Below are positions 9,767 through 19,887 of a stretch of 33,286 nt of DNA, piece after piece (positions within the stretch are counted from its first letter, which is position 1; each line of letters starts with the position of its first letter). This DNA comes from Methanobacteriota archaeon (GTDB lineage: Archaea > Thermoplasmatota > Poseidoniia > Poseidoniales > Thalassarchaeaceae). The stretch spans positions 2,932 to 36,217 of the forward strand of contig PATD01000029.1 in NCBI GenBank assembly GCA_002713585.1, read 5' to 3'. The position numbers and the translations under genes are program-made. Below the pieces are notes generated by a model, which saw only the letters and a program-made list of their open reading frames with translations, had not been told where the DNA came from and made no database searches.

Positions 9767-11780
9767 ATCGTTCAGCAAGTCGGTTAAACAAATCCGAGGC
9801 GGGACCTTCCGAACGTGCTGCCAATCTTCGAACAATTAGTTCAGGTGTTGAACGTGCTAGTAAACCGCGCTTTGGAGTACGATCTACAATCAATTCTAAA
9901 TTCTCATCCAAACCTCTCGCCTCGATACCATCAATCCTCAAATTATCACCTGAACGAGATTGAATTTGATCCCCAATGTGGGTAACGAGTACGACTGAAC
10001 TCGATGGATTGGACATTGCGGCCTCCAACAGGCCCGATAGTATTCGTGCAGCCGCACCAGGTTCGGTTATTGCCTCTAACTCATCAGCAAGAACCAACTT
10101 GACTGATGGCGATGTGAAAACATCAGCCAGACGAATCAAAGTTCGCTCAAGTGCACCTGCCGACTGGGTACCACTGACCTTCGCTAGCATGTGAAGTTCA
10201 TCCACAAGTGAAACACGGCCGTGAGCAGCGGGAATTGGCAAACCTGCATGGGCTAGAAGAACACACATCGCTATCGTCTCTAGTAGAGTTGTCTTACCAC
10301 CCGAATTTGCCCCAGTCAACAGAGCAAGACGGTCGAGATCTTCATCAGCGGCGACTGATCCCAATCCATAGGTGATAGGAGTCGGTTCGACATCGAGGAG
10401 AAGATGTCTTGCCTCGTCGAGCCGGAAACCGGAACCGTCTGGTACAATCTCCGGCATAACACATCGATGAGATATTGCCCAACGGGCAACGGCCATCCAC
10501 ATCTCCATCTCAGTCAAACCGAGAATCGCCTGACGACAACCTTCGAAGAGGCGAGACGCTTCACGTGAATTTCGAACTAGATCATCTCCTTTCGCAGTAA
10601 TGATTGCAGCGTCCAGTGCAGATTCGATATCTTCGATAGCACGGCGGTGAACAACGAAGGGGTAATCCGAATCGACCCAATCATGAGGGATTCTAATCGA
10701 GGTCCCATCGAGATAAGCGTCCAATCGGTTTCGACCATCTTGCACTGCCTGCTCGATTCCTGTAGCGACTGCTGCTTGGATACGACGATTCAATCCGTCT
10801 GTATCGGCATAGAAACTCAACACCTCTTCACCATCGAGGGAGAGATGTGCATCTGAGGTTGAGGCGATTATCGCATCGTTGACAGATCCTTCGATTGTCT
10901 TGATTTCTGTCCACAAACTATCCTTAATTGATTCAAGGGAGGTTAGATCCCCTCCTTCTGAACCAAGAGCATCAATTAGATCACCGAGTCCATTCAGAGG
11001 CTCAACCAATGTGAGAATGGAATCGGAAAGAGGATGCGCCCCCCAATCGAACGAAGATATCGATACAATGGATTCGATTGAAGAACGATTCTCATGAAAC
11101 CATTCGATGCTAATCTCTGGAACTGCTTGATCGAGTTTGATAATCGATGGCATAACAATCCAACCTGACGGTGGATCGCGTGGTCCACCATCACCAATCC
11201 AAGTTACTGTATTGAACACAACATATTCTTTCCAAGTCTCCTTTGCGCCCCTAACAATCACACGACATCTAGATTCCAAACCTTCGACGCTATTGGCCAC
11301 CTCTTGGCTTGGAACTACGACAACTCTGTCTAAGCGTCCATTCCCTCGCTGAATACGAGTCAAACCAGTAGTCAATGACTGCCAATGCTCTGATTTACTA
11401 GGATTTTTCAGGATGAAATCCATTGCCTCCTCGACTCGAGCGCGGTTGGTATCAATCTGTTTCCGCTCTGTACGGGGATGCGGCCCTAAGAGTTGTATTC
11501 GGTCTCTCGAGGCGGAATTAGATGCACCCTCTGAAATCGATTCGAGGACTCTACGATGAAGAAGCTCACCTTCTCCAGAACGACATATGTCTGGATCGGA
11601 GCCGCGAACTGCTTTGATTAGACGTATCGCACGATTCGCCGATAATCCTTCGACTGCTGTCAAACTCGCGACATCTCCCCGATCTAATGCTTCGATAACG
11701 GCACCCTCGGAACCAAGGGTTTGACTCAAACGAGTGGCCAATGAAGAACCAACACCGGGGATGTCCTGGAGCGTAAGCAT
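9756..11780 (-). CDS. MutS-family ATPase (MutS2/COG1193-like) with N-terminal helix-hairpin-helix region
   Basis: Walker A LLTGANSGGKTTLLETIAMCVLLAHAGLPIPAA; Walker B VKLVLADELEAITEPGAAARIL; SSSVVLVTHIGD; N-terminal HhH-like LTLQDIPGVGSSLATRLSQTLG...LTAVEGLSANRAIRLIKAV. Preferred start MLTLQD at 11780 (ORF to 11816). Confidence 0.85.
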   Translation of the reverse strand: MLTLQDIPGVGSSLATRLSQTLGSEGAVIEALDRGDVASLTAVEGLSANRAIRLIKAVRGSDPDICRSGEGELLHRRVLESISEGASNSASRDRIQLLGPHPRTERKQIDTNRARVEEAMDFILKNPSKSEHWQSLTTGLTRIQRGNGRLDRVVVVPSQEVANSVEGLESRCRVIVRGAKETWKEYVVFNTVTWIGDGGPRDPPSGWIVMPSIIKLDQAVPEISIEWFHENRSSIESIVSISSFDWGAHPLSDSILTLVEPLNGLGDLIDALGSEGGDLTSLESIKDSLWTEIKTIEGSVNDAIIASTSDAHLSLDGEEVLSFYADTDGLNRRIQAAVATGIEQAVQDGRNRLDAYLDGTSIRIPHDWVDSDYPFVVHRRAIEDIESALDAAIITAKGDDLVRNSREASRLFEGCRQAILGLTEMEMWMAVARWAISHRCVMPEIVPDGSGFRLDEARHLLLDVEPTPITYGLGSVAADEDLDRLALLTGANSGGKTTLLETIAMCVLLAHAGLPIPAAHGRVSLVDELHMLAKVSGTQSAGALERTLIRLADVFTSPSVKLVLADELEAITEPGAAARILSGLLEAAMSNPSSSVVLVTHIGDQIQSRSGDNLRIDGIEARGLDENLELIVDRTPKRGLLARSTPELIVRRLAARSEGPASDLFNRLAERFTD

Positions 11781-11819
11781 CGTCGAACATCGACGTGCGG
11801 GAGTTATTGAGAACATCGG

Positions 11820-14800
11820 TCACGAGGCAGACACTATGTAAGAAATCTCAAACTCACCATCAAGGGCGAATACATCTGCATCTGTACCTGCCTTCGAAAC
11901 AACAACATCTGGATCAACACGATGGAACGCTGCGGAGGAGGCACGCACTTCTGATGCAACATGGGATTGATCCTCTTCCGACATATTTGGAGCATTAGAT
12001 GGTAGCCAAACCTCTAATTCAATGGTAGCGTTGACATCGAGGTCGAGATCTTTTCTTTTCGACTGAATACGTCTGATGATGTCGCGAGCAAGTCCCTTTG
12101 ACTGCAAAGTATCCGTTAGAGCCATGTCCATCACTATACTGACACCCATCTCCCCATCAGGGCCTTCAAATTGAATTGTTGAGGCTGCAAAACCCTCCTT
12201 CTCAACACGCCTAATTTCTACATCCTCCGCCGTAATTTCATATCCAGCGAGAGCCCCAAGACCTGCTTCGATTTCAAGCAAAAACGATTCGGGGTCCACC
12301 TTACTGAGTTCATCGAGAACCGCTGGTAAATCTTGACGGCACTTGCGACCCAGTGCCTTACGATTAGGTGCAAGTTCGATACGCTGGAAGCGATCTAAAT
12401 CTCTCTCAGTAGCCAGTGATTCAACGTTCAATTCCTCTGCAAGGATGTCGTGGAATTCACTGATTTCAGGACCTCCGACAATCCAACCAGCCTGACAGGG
12501 CAGGCGCTGACGACGATTGGCATCAATCCTGATTCGACGACCGGTTTCTGCCAAAGAACGGACTAGTTCCATCTTGGCTTCAAGAACCATGTCAATTGGC
12601 GGCAATTCATCCTCGCCCTCAAGTGGCCCATCGCCACGGATTGGCCAATCAGCAAGGTGTACTGAAGTTCCACCAGTTAGGTTTCGATGTATCTCGTCAG
12701 AAATGAATGGAGCCACTGGTGCCATCAAACGGGCGACAATAGTCAGAATCTCGTGCAGTGTGTGTTCACAGGCACGTGCATCGGCGGATTTTGTATCCTC
12801 CCAAAGCCGGCGACGAGAACGACGGATATACCAATTTGAAAGATCATTCACAACAAACTCCTCAAGATCACGACATGCCTTGTGGAAGTCCCAATCCTCA
12901 AACTGGCGGTGGTAAGCATAAGCTACCTGCGAAAGACGGCTCAGTATCCAACGATCTAATGGTGATCTCTCCTCGACAGAGATGTATGTCTCAGAGTCGT
13001 CGGGATTGAAACCGTCATCCTCTGCATAATCAGCATAGAATCGGTAACAGTTCCAGAGAGTCAAGAACATCTTCGCATATGTCTCACGTACACCATTTGG
13101 ATCAAACTTCAGTGGATTCCACGGTGCACCAGCGGTAACCATGTACCAACGGGTTGCATCGGCTCCTTCCCTGTTGAAATGGTCCCATGGATCCACGATG
13201 TTTCCTCGTGACTTCGACATTTTCTTGCCCTCAGCATCGAGTATGAGGCCAAGACTGAGACACCGCTTGTAGCAGATGGAATCGAATACGGTGGTAGAAA
13301 CTGCGAGAAGGGTGTAGAACCACCCTCTAGTCTGGTCCACCCCTTCACAAATGTAGTCAATGGGGAAGTTATTCTCGAATGTCTCTGGGTTATCGAAGGG
13401 GTGATGCCACTGAGCGAAAGAAGCACAGCCTGAATCAAACCAGCAGTCCATAACGAAGGGTTCGCGATGCATTGGCTCTCCATCATCACCGAGCAGAACG
13501 AAGCTGTCAACAATCGGGCGATGGAGATCAACATCGCTAGGACAATCCGGATTCTCGATACCCGCTGCCCGTGCCTTCTCGACCTCCTGTTGTAGCTCAG
13601 CAATCGAACCAATACACTTCATCTGACCCGAATTAGAGCGCCATACTGGCAGAGGAGTGCCCCAATAACGCTCACGGCTGATGGCCCAGTCCTTTACATT
13701 GCGAAGCCATTCTCCGAAGCGACCCTCTCCGACCCAATCAGGCGCCCATTCAACCTGATTATTGAACTCAAGGAGGCGTTCCTTAACAGCAGTCATGCGC
13801 ACGAACCAGGAATCCATGGCATAGTAGAGCAGAGGGTGATCTGTCCTCCAGCAATGAGGATAATCGTGAGAGTAGGCTTTCTCACGATAGAGAAGCCCAT
13901 CATCGCTAAGAATCTCAATAATTTCTTCGTCACAGTCCTTGACATACCTTGCATCGAGTCGCGGATGTGTTCCCACGATGAATCGCCCGTCTATGTCTAC
14001 CGTATGTTGTGCAGGTAATCCCACCTCCATACCAAGATTGTAGTCATCCTCACCATACATGACCGCAGTGTGGACCACTCCTGTTCCGTCAGTGGTTGTA
14101 ACCCAATCAGCACTGAGGACCGTCCATGCGGTCTCAGATTCTCCACGATCCACTGCATCTTCGAACAACGGCACGTAGGAACGGCCAACAAGGTCTGAGC
14201 CAGGGAACTCCTCAATGACCTCAACATGATGGCGCAGGACCTCCTTCATCAGATCCTTCGCAAGAATGAGTTGTTCGCCAACATTCGCGCCGCCGGCACC
14301 ATCCCATGATGAGGCTTCTTCGGATACGCGGACGCGGACGTAAGTCACATCAGGGCCAACAGCGAGTCCTACGTTTCCGGGCAATGTCCAAGGAGTTGTA
14401 GTCCAAGCAAGGATACTTGCATCATCGTCAGCAAGACGGAACTTGACGTAAACCGAGGGTTCCTCGACCTCCTTGTATCCAAGAGCAACCTCGTGACTGG
14501 AATAGGAAGTACCAGTTTGTGGGCAATAAGGGAGAACTTTGTGGCCTCGGTAAAGCAGACCCTTGTCGAACATCTGTTTTAGTGCCCACCAACATGATTC
14601 AACGTAATCGTTGTGTAGAGTGACATAGGGGTTGTCGAGATCCACCCAGAAAGCCATACGTTCGGTCATCTCGCGCCATGCCTGTTCGTAAGTCCATACA
14701 GACTTCCTGCATTCCTCGTTGAACTCAGCGATACCAAACTCCTCGATTGCCTCGTTACTCATGAGGTCCATGCGTTTCTGTACTTCGATTTCTACGGGTA

Positions 14801-15071
14801 GACCGTGAGTATCCCAACCACCCTTGCGTTCGACGAAATGGCCCTCCATCGACTTCCAACGACAGACGAGATCCTTGTACGTCCTAGCGACTACATGATG
14901 AATTCCAGGCTTACCATTCGCAGTTGGAGGGCCTTCAAGAAAGATGAATGGAGTGCCGTCACGACGTGCTTCTACACTATTATCGAAGGTCTTCTCCTCC
15001 GACCACCGAACCATCAATGCCTCTTCAAGGGCGACAGGATTCAGTTCGCCAGCACGCTTGGGAACGGCCAT
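11820..15071 (-). CDS. ileS: Isoleucyl-tRNA synthetase (archaeal/eukaryal-like type)
   Basis: FLEGPPTANGKPGIHHVVARTYKDL, GGWDTHGLPVEIEVQKRM, SRERYWGTPLPVWRS, GKKMSKSRGNIVDPW. Preferred start MAVPKRAG at 15071. Confidence 0.95.
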   Translation of the reverse strand: MAVPKRAGELNPVALEEALMVRWSEEKTFDNSVEARRDGTPFIFLEGPPTANGKPGIHHVVARTYKDLVCRWKSMEGHFVERKGGWDTHGLPVEIEVQKRMDLMSNEAIEEFGIAEFNEECRKSVWTYEQAWREMTERMAFWVDLDNPYVTLHNDYVESCWWALKQMFDKGLLYRGHKVLPYCPQTGTSYSSHEVALGYKEVEEPSVYVKFRLADDDASILAWTTTPWTLPGNVGLAVGPDVTYVRVRVSEEASSWDGAGGANVGEQLILAKDLMKEVLRHHVEVIEEFPGSDLVGRSYVPLFEDAVDRGESETAWTVLSADWVTTTDGTGVVHTAVMYGEDDYNLGMEVGLPAQHTVDIDGRFIVGTHPRLDARYVKDCDEEIIEILSDDGLLYREKAYSHDYPHCWRTDHPLLYYAMDSWFVRMTAVKERLLEFNNQVEWAPDWVGEGRFGEWLRNVKDWAISRERYWGTPLPVWRSNSGQMKCIGSIAELQQEVEKARAAGIENPDCPSDVDLHRPIVDSFVLLGDDGEPMHREPFVMDCWFDSGCASFAQWHHPFDNPETFENNFPIDYICEGVDQTRGWFYTLLAVSTTVFDSICYKRCLSLGLILDAEGKKMSKSRGNIVDPWDHFNREGADATRWYMVTAGAPWNPLKFDPNGVRETYAKMFLTLWNCYRFYADYAEDDGFNPDDSETYISVEERSPLDRWILSRLSQVAYAYHRQFEDWDFHKACRDLEEFVVNDLSNWYIRRSRRRLWEDTKSADARACEHTLHEILTIVARLMAPVAPFISDEIHRNLTGGTSVHLADWPIRGDGPLEGEDELPPIDMVLEAKMELVRSLAETGRRIRIDANRRQRLPCQAGWIVGGPEISEFHDILAEELNVESLATERDLDRFQRIELAPNRKALGRKCRQDLPAVLDELSKVDPESFLLEIEAGLGALAGYEITAEDVEIRRVEKEGFAASTIQFEGPDGEMGVSIVMDMALTDTLQSKGLARDIIRRIQSKRKDLDLDVNATIELEVWLPSNAPNMSEEDQSHVASEVRASSAAFHRVDPDVVVSKAGTDADVFALDGEFEISYIVSAS

Positions 15072-15194
15072 CGACCTTCGGACCTGTGATGCGGTCTTCA
15101 AACTGATGGCGAAGACGGAAGAGAACGGAAGAAGCAGATGAAGATGTTAACTTAGGATACGAGCCATGAAGAACCCTTGACAGAAACCCATACC

Positions 15195-16436
15195 ATGAGA
15201 CCGGAATGTCTAGTTCTCCTTCTGCTAACAGGTTTACTTTCCGGATGCCTCTGGGAGGCACCTCCAGAAGAGAGTGATGTGATTGAAACACTCGATGGCC
15301 CCCATGCCACTACAACCGCCTTGGTGAACAACACAGACGCCGTGCCTGTCACTGCAAACATCCGCATACTGAACATCGACGGAGATGCCACATCTGAGGT
15401 CGTATTCGCTGAACCCATGGAAGGAAGGATAGCATGGATTGACTCCGAATGCATCCCAGATTGCGAGAATCTGACTACCATCGAGAACCTCGGTTCACCG
15501 GTCCGAGTTGCGGCAGCAGACCTTGATGGAGACGGAATCAATGAGATAATCGTCTCAGATATCGGACAACTGTTCCCATCTAACGATCTCGTTGGTAGAG
15601 TCCTACAGATCAACGATACGGGAGATGTAAGCGTCCTTGCGGACGGACTCGGCCGAACAGTATGTGCAGAACCAGCTGACCTTGATGCAGATGGAGACCT
15701 AGATATGACACTGTGTGAATTTGGCCACGAGGCTGGCAGCGTCGGCTGGTTAGAGCAAGCGGATAGCGGATGGACACACCATGTACTTGACCCTCGACCG
15801 GGAGCGATTCATGCAATTCCCGCAGATATCGACGGAGATGGTGACCTTGACATTGTAGCGGCTATATCTCAAACGGTAGAGCAGTTAATGTTGTACAGAA
15901 ATGATGGAAATGGAACTTTCACCAACGAGGTATTGTTCGATGCGGAGACAGAACATCATGGAACCAGTGGAATTGACCTAGTTGATGTGGATGGAGATGG
16001 GGATCTTGACATCGTAGCAACAAACGGAGATGCGATGGACTGGAATCTTCCAGATGATATCCATCCAAGTGAGATTCATGGCCTTTCCATCCTGATTAAT
16101 GATGGATACGGATCCTTCACTCGTGAACAGATTGTAGGAGTGTGGGGGGCCTACGCAAGCGCCATGCACGATGTGAATCAAGATGGTGAACTAGATATCG
16201 TTCTAGTATGCATACAAATCCCTCAACAGTTCCCAACGATTGAACGAACTCCACTCCTCATCCTTGAACGGAATGGTACAGATTGGAATCGGATTAATGT
16301 CAGCATGGATGAAATCGATCACATGATCACAATTGCATCTACCGGAGAGCATCTCCTAGTGGGGAGTCATGCTCCCAGTTCTCCCGAAGGAGGGGTGAAT
16401 CGCCTCGCCATGCTAACGATCATATCTCCCGAATGA
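15195..16436 (+). CDS. Lipoprotein with FG-GAP/VCBS-type calcium-binding beta-propeller repeats
   Basis: Signal/lipobox LVLLLLTGLLSGCLW; repeated DLDGDGINEIIVSD, DLDADGDLDMTL, DIDGDGDLDIVAA, DVDGDGDLDIVATNGD, DVNQDGELDIVLV. ATG at 15195 (the ORF-track start at 15177 is TTG). Confidence 0.87.
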   Translation: MRPECLVLLLLTGLLSGCLWEAPPEESDVIETLDGPHATTTALVNNTDAVPVTANIRILNIDGDATSEVVFAEPMEGRIAWIDSECIPDCENLTTIENLGSPVRVAAADLDGDGINEIIVSDIGQLFPSNDLVGRVLQINDTGDVSVLADGLGRTVCAEPADLDADGDLDMTLCEFGHEAGSVGWLEQADSGWTHHVLDPRPGAIHAIPADIDGDGDLDIVAAISQTVEQLMLYRNDGNGTFTNEVLFDAETEHHGTSGIDLVDVDGDGDLDIVATNGDAMDWNLPDDIHPSEIHGLSILINDGYGSFTREQIVGVWGAYASAMHDVNQDGELDIVLVCIQIPQQFPTIERTPLLILERNGTDWNRINVSMDEIDHMITIASTGEHLLVGSHAPSSPEGGVNRLAMLTIISPE

Positions 16437-16510
16437 TGGTTAAATTAAGACCGCATCTTCTTGCGGAACGTTGAATGAGGCAGACGAATAGGAGACACTG
16501 AGGACCTCAA

Positions 16511-18217
16511 ATGACGGTCATCGCGCTGCTCCAGATTGACCCCACTGTGGGAGACATCAAAGGCAATGCTGAACGCATATCATTAGCCGCATCTATTGCC
16601 CATGAACATGGTGCCACCCTTGCAGTAACACCTGAACTCGCAATGTCAGGATACCCTCCTCGTGACCTTCTAACTCATAGCGGATTCGTCAAACGATGTC
16701 TGGAAGAAGTACACGATTTAGATGTGAATCTACCTCTTATCGTAGGATGTCCGATTCCACCCGAAATGGAGCGGACTCGCCCCGGTAACGGTGCAGTTAG
16801 GGTGATTCCAGATCGACCAACTCGCGTCGTTACCCAAAAGCAACTCCTTCCAACATACGATGTCTTTGATGAGGAACGTTACTTCCACCCGGATACGAAA
16901 CCGGGAATCCTCCGAGTCGTAGACGGCCAGAGCATCGGCGTCACCATCTGTGAGGATGCATGGCAGCATACCGGTTTGGTGCCCAACGATTATCCCGTAG
17001 ACCCGATTGAACAACTTGCTTCATTCTCCATGGAAGGAGAAGCTCTGATACTCACAGTGAATCTCTCCTCCTCGCCCTATCATATCCGCAAACAGGGGAC
17101 TCGGGCAGAAGTTGCAATATCTGCTGCTCGAACACTCAATCATCCATTCCTCCTATGCAATCAGGTCGGCGGTAACGATGACCTCATCTTCGATGGCCGC
17201 AGTATTGTTGCTTGGCCGGATGGAGAAATCGTACAGGCTCCAGCTTGGACCGAGGGGGTGATGCTCATCGATACCGATGCACGAACCGCTCGATTCATCA
17301 AAATAGATGGACGGGACACCATTAAACTCCGAATTTGTACACCTCCATTGGAGTTACCAAACCGAGAGGAGGATCTCCTAGAAGCTGTAACAATCGGCCT
17401 ACGTGATTACTGCACAAAGTCCGGACTCTCTTCGGTTGTCCTTGGCATGAGCGGTGGAATTGACTCTGCGGTAACCGCTGCAATTGCCGCACGTGCGCTC
17501 GGATCAGAGAATGTCATAGGCATTTCCATGCCAAGTCGACATTCAAGTGACCACTCCATTAGTGATGCTAATATTACGGCCAAAGCATTAGGCATTGAGC
17601 TTCTGTCAATGCCAATCGAGAGCATGCATAATCCTGCTGAGAGTATTCTACTCCAGGAAATCCAAAACGGAAACCCCATCGCTGCGGAAAACCTCCAGTC
17701 GCGACTGCGAGGATTACTCGTGATGGGCGTTGCTAACGCCCGGAACGCAATGGCGATGGCAACAGGCAACAAGTCTGAACTCGCGATGGGTTACTGTACC
17801 CTTTACGGAGACATGGCAGGAGGATATGCACCTTTGGGCGATGTCTGGAAAACCGAAGTATACGCTCTTGCACGAGCTATCAATAATGAGGCATTAACAG
17901 CAGGAAGGATACCCCCAATTTCCGATTCAACTCTCAATAAACCGCCATCTGCAGAACTTGCTCCGAATCAGGTTGATGAGGATGCGCTCCCCCCATACGA
18001 GGTACTCGATGAGATTCTGCGACTACATATGGAGGAGGGATTGAGCGGAGAAGCTATCGCCGGATTCACAGGGAAAGGCGAAGCTATGGTTGCTGATTTG
18101 CTCACTAGATTCGGTCGAAACGAACACAAACGCTGGCAAATGGCACCTTCGCCCCGAGTATCTGGACGGGCTTTCGGGCAAGGCTGGAGGCAACCACTCG
18201 CAGCAAAAAAGGAATGA
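16511..18217 (+). CDS. nadE: Glutamine-dependent NAD+ synthetase (nitrilase/amidase plus synthetase domains)
   Basis: N-terminal nitrilase-like IALLQIDPTVGDIKGNAERI...TPELAMSGYPPRDLL...GVTICEDAW; C-terminal VVLGMSGGIDSAVTAAIAARALG, GVANARNAMAMATGNKSELAMGYCTLYGDMAGGYAPLGDVWKTEVY. Confidence 0.95.
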   Translation: MTVIALLQIDPTVGDIKGNAERISLAASIAHEHGATLAVTPELAMSGYPPRDLLTHSGFVKRCLEEVHDLDVNLPLIVGCPIPPEMERTRPGNGAVRVIPDRPTRVVTQKQLLPTYDVFDEERYFHPDTKPGILRVVDGQSIGVTICEDAWQHTGLVPNDYPVDPIEQLASFSMEGEALILTVNLSSSPYHIRKQGTRAEVAISAARTLNHPFLLCNQVGGNDDLIFDGRSIVAWPDGEIVQAPAWTEGVMLIDTDARTARFIKIDGRDTIKLRICTPPLELPNREEDLLEAVTIGLRDYCTKSGLSSVVLGMSGGIDSAVTAAIAARALGSENVIGISMPSRHSSDHSISDANITAKALGIELLSMPIESMHNPAESILLQEIQNGNPIAAENLQSRLRGLLVMGVANARNAMAMATGNKSELAMGYCTLYGDMAGGYAPLGDVWKTEVYALARAINNEALTAGRIPPISDSTLNKPPSAELAPNQVDEDALPPYEVLDEILRLHMEEGLSGEAIAGFTGKGEAMVADLLTRFGRNEHKRWQMAPSPRVSGRAFGQGWRQPLAAKKE

Positions 18218-18251
18218 GACAAATATCAAAATTATTAGTTCAAATTAAGTA

Positions 18252-18280
18252 TATGTGTAAAATCCTAACCTTTGCACATA
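18252..18280. promoter_or_regulatory. Near-perfect inverted repeat upstream of the CobW/COG0523 gene (candidate operator)
   Basis: TATGTGTAAA - atcctaacc - TTTGCACATA; 10-bp arms with 9/10 complementarity, 9-nt spacer, ending 13 nt before the ATG at 18294. Confidence 0.5.
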
Positions 18281-18293
18281 CAAGGTGATTTGA

Positions 18294-19469
18294 ATGAAAG
18301 ATTCGCGTGTACCAGTAACTGTTCTGACTGGCTTCCTAGGTTCAGGAAAAACAACTCTCCTCAACCATATACTGACTAGTACGGAACACAATAAAAAATT
18401 CGCAATAATTGAAAACGAATTTGGTGACATCGGTATTGATGAAAACATAATCGTAGAGAGTTCAGAAGAAACACTAATTGAGGTTATGAACGGATGCCTA
18501 TGCTGCACCGTTAGAGGAGATTTGACTGAAGTTCTTGGTAGGATGTATGACCGGATAAAGGGCTTCGATGGGGTCATCATTGAGACTACCGGACTCGCTG
18601 ACCCTGCCCCAGTAGCACAGACTTTCTTTGTTGATGACAATATAGTCGAGCACTACAAACTCGATGGGATAATCACGGTCGTTGATGCAAAACACGTCGT
18701 CCAACATATCGATGAAGAAAAACCAGAAGGAGTTGAGAACGAAGCTGTTGAACAACTCGCGTTCGCTGATCGAATTATTCTGAACAAGATTGACCTTGTC
18801 GATGATGATGAATTGATTAATGTCGAAAAGAGGATCAAATCCATCAATGGTTCAGCACCAATACATAGGACTACGAATAGTGTCATTGATGCTGGAGAAC
18901 TAATCAATATCGGAGCATTTGATCTAAGCAACACTCTAGAGATGGACCCCGAATTCTTAGACACTGATGCTGAACACGAACACGATCAACGCGTAACCTC
19001 AATGAGTTCAAGATTTGAGGGGACTCTCAATGTTAACCGGTTGAATGAATGGATTAGTGAACTTCTGCAAACTCAGGCAAATGATCTGTTTCGCTACAAA
19101 GGTGTACTAGCGGTCGAAGGAGTCGATGAGAAATTCGTTTTCCAAGGTGTTCACATGTTATTCTCTGGCGGCTTTAGTGCTGAGATTGCCCCCTGGAAGA
19201 ATGATGAGACGCGGGAATGTCGTTTCGTATTCATTGGTCGCGACCTCGATCACAAGGCTCTGGAAGAAGGATTACTCGAATGTAAGGCAGAAGAGTTGCG
19301 ATTTGAAGTGGGTGATTTGGTCTACGTCAATATCGGAAGTTTTGCGCCAGGTAGGATTCTGGAGTGCTGGGATGAAGGGAATCCATATCGGGTTGAAGTA
19401 TTGAACGAAGAGAAGTCAAATGTCTGGGTGCCAATCGATACGGATCAGTTCGTTCGCCCAATGAGATGA
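18294..19469 (+). CDS. COG0523 (CobW/ZNG1-family) GTPase, putative metallochaperone
   Basis: VTVLTGFLGSGKTTLLNHILTS (Walker A), ENEFGDIGID, GCLCCTVRGDL (CxCC metal motif), ETTGLADPAPV, LNKIDLV; C-terminal CobW_C-like region RFEGTLNVNRLNEWISELL... . Confidence 0.93.
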   Translation: MKDSRVPVTVLTGFLGSGKTTLLNHILTSTEHNKKFAIIENEFGDIGIDENIIVESSEETLIEVMNGCLCCTVRGDLTEVLGRMYDRIKGFDGVIIETTGLADPAPVAQTFFVDDNIVEHYKLDGIITVVDAKHVVQHIDEEKPEGVENEAVEQLAFADRIILNKIDLVDDDELINVEKRIKSINGSAPIHRTTNSVIDAGELINIGAFDLSNTLEMDPEFLDTDAEHEHDQRVTSMSSRFEGTLNVNRLNEWISELLQTQANDLFRYKGVLAVEGVDEKFVFQGVHMLFSGGFSAEIAPWKNDETRECRFVFIGRDLDHKALEEGLLECKAEELRFEVGDLVYVNIGSFAPGRILECWDEGNPYRVEVLNEEKSNVWVPIDTDQFVRPMR

Positions 19470-19471
19470 AG

Positions 19472-19489
19472 TATACACACTAATGTATA
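19472..19489. promoter_or_regulatory. Inverted repeat upstream of the [2Fe-2S] protein gene (candidate regulatory site)
   Basis: TATACA - cactaa - TGTATA, perfect 6-bp arms with 6-nt spacer. Confidence 0.3.
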
Positions 19490-19525
19490 GAATTCAATGG
19501 GGGCCGAGGTATTTCATCTGAGGTC

Positions 19526-19876
19526 GTGGTATGCAACGGATGTTGCTGTGGCCGAGTTGAAAAGGGTCACAATGAAGTTCCAATCCAGGCGCTAAAAACT
19601 GCTTGGGATGAATATGGCTTAGATGCGAATGTGAAACTTACGATATCCAATTGTCTTGGCCCATGTAGTATGCATAACGTTACGATCCTGAAAATAAAGG
19701 AGGATTTGACATGGTTAGGAAACCTCAATGGGGACAGGCACTACGATGCTCTAATCCAATGGGCACTTGATTACAACAGAAATGGAAAAGATGCGGTATT
19801 ACCAGAAATCTTGGTACATCAAAGATTTGAGCGAGCTCAGAAAGTAATAATTCGAGAACAGACGTTAGATGCCTGA
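19526..19876 (+). CDS. Thioredoxin-like [2Fe-2S] ferredoxin-domain protein, CobW-associated type
   Basis: VCNGCCCGRVEKGHNEVPIQALKTAWDEYG...VKLTISNCLGPCSMHNVTIL: CCCGR plus C-x3-C arrangement. Start uncertain (GTG at 19526, or upstream non-ATG). Confidence 0.78.
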   Translation: MVCNGCCCGRVEKGHNEVPIQALKTAWDEYGLDANVKLTISNCLGPCSMHNVTILKIKEDLTWLGNLNGDRHYDALIQWALDYNRNGKDAVLPEILVHQRFERAQKVIIREQTLDA

Positions 19877-19887
19877 TTATCAATTAC

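Noticed and set aside
13109-13612. 167-aa minus-strand ORF inside ileS
   Set aside because: Same strand but a different frame from a convincing ileS; no recognisable motifs.
16451-16466. CCGCA-tcttct-TGCGG hairpin upstream of nadE considered as a terminator
   Set aside because: 5-bp stem and no downstream T-tract; could be chance.
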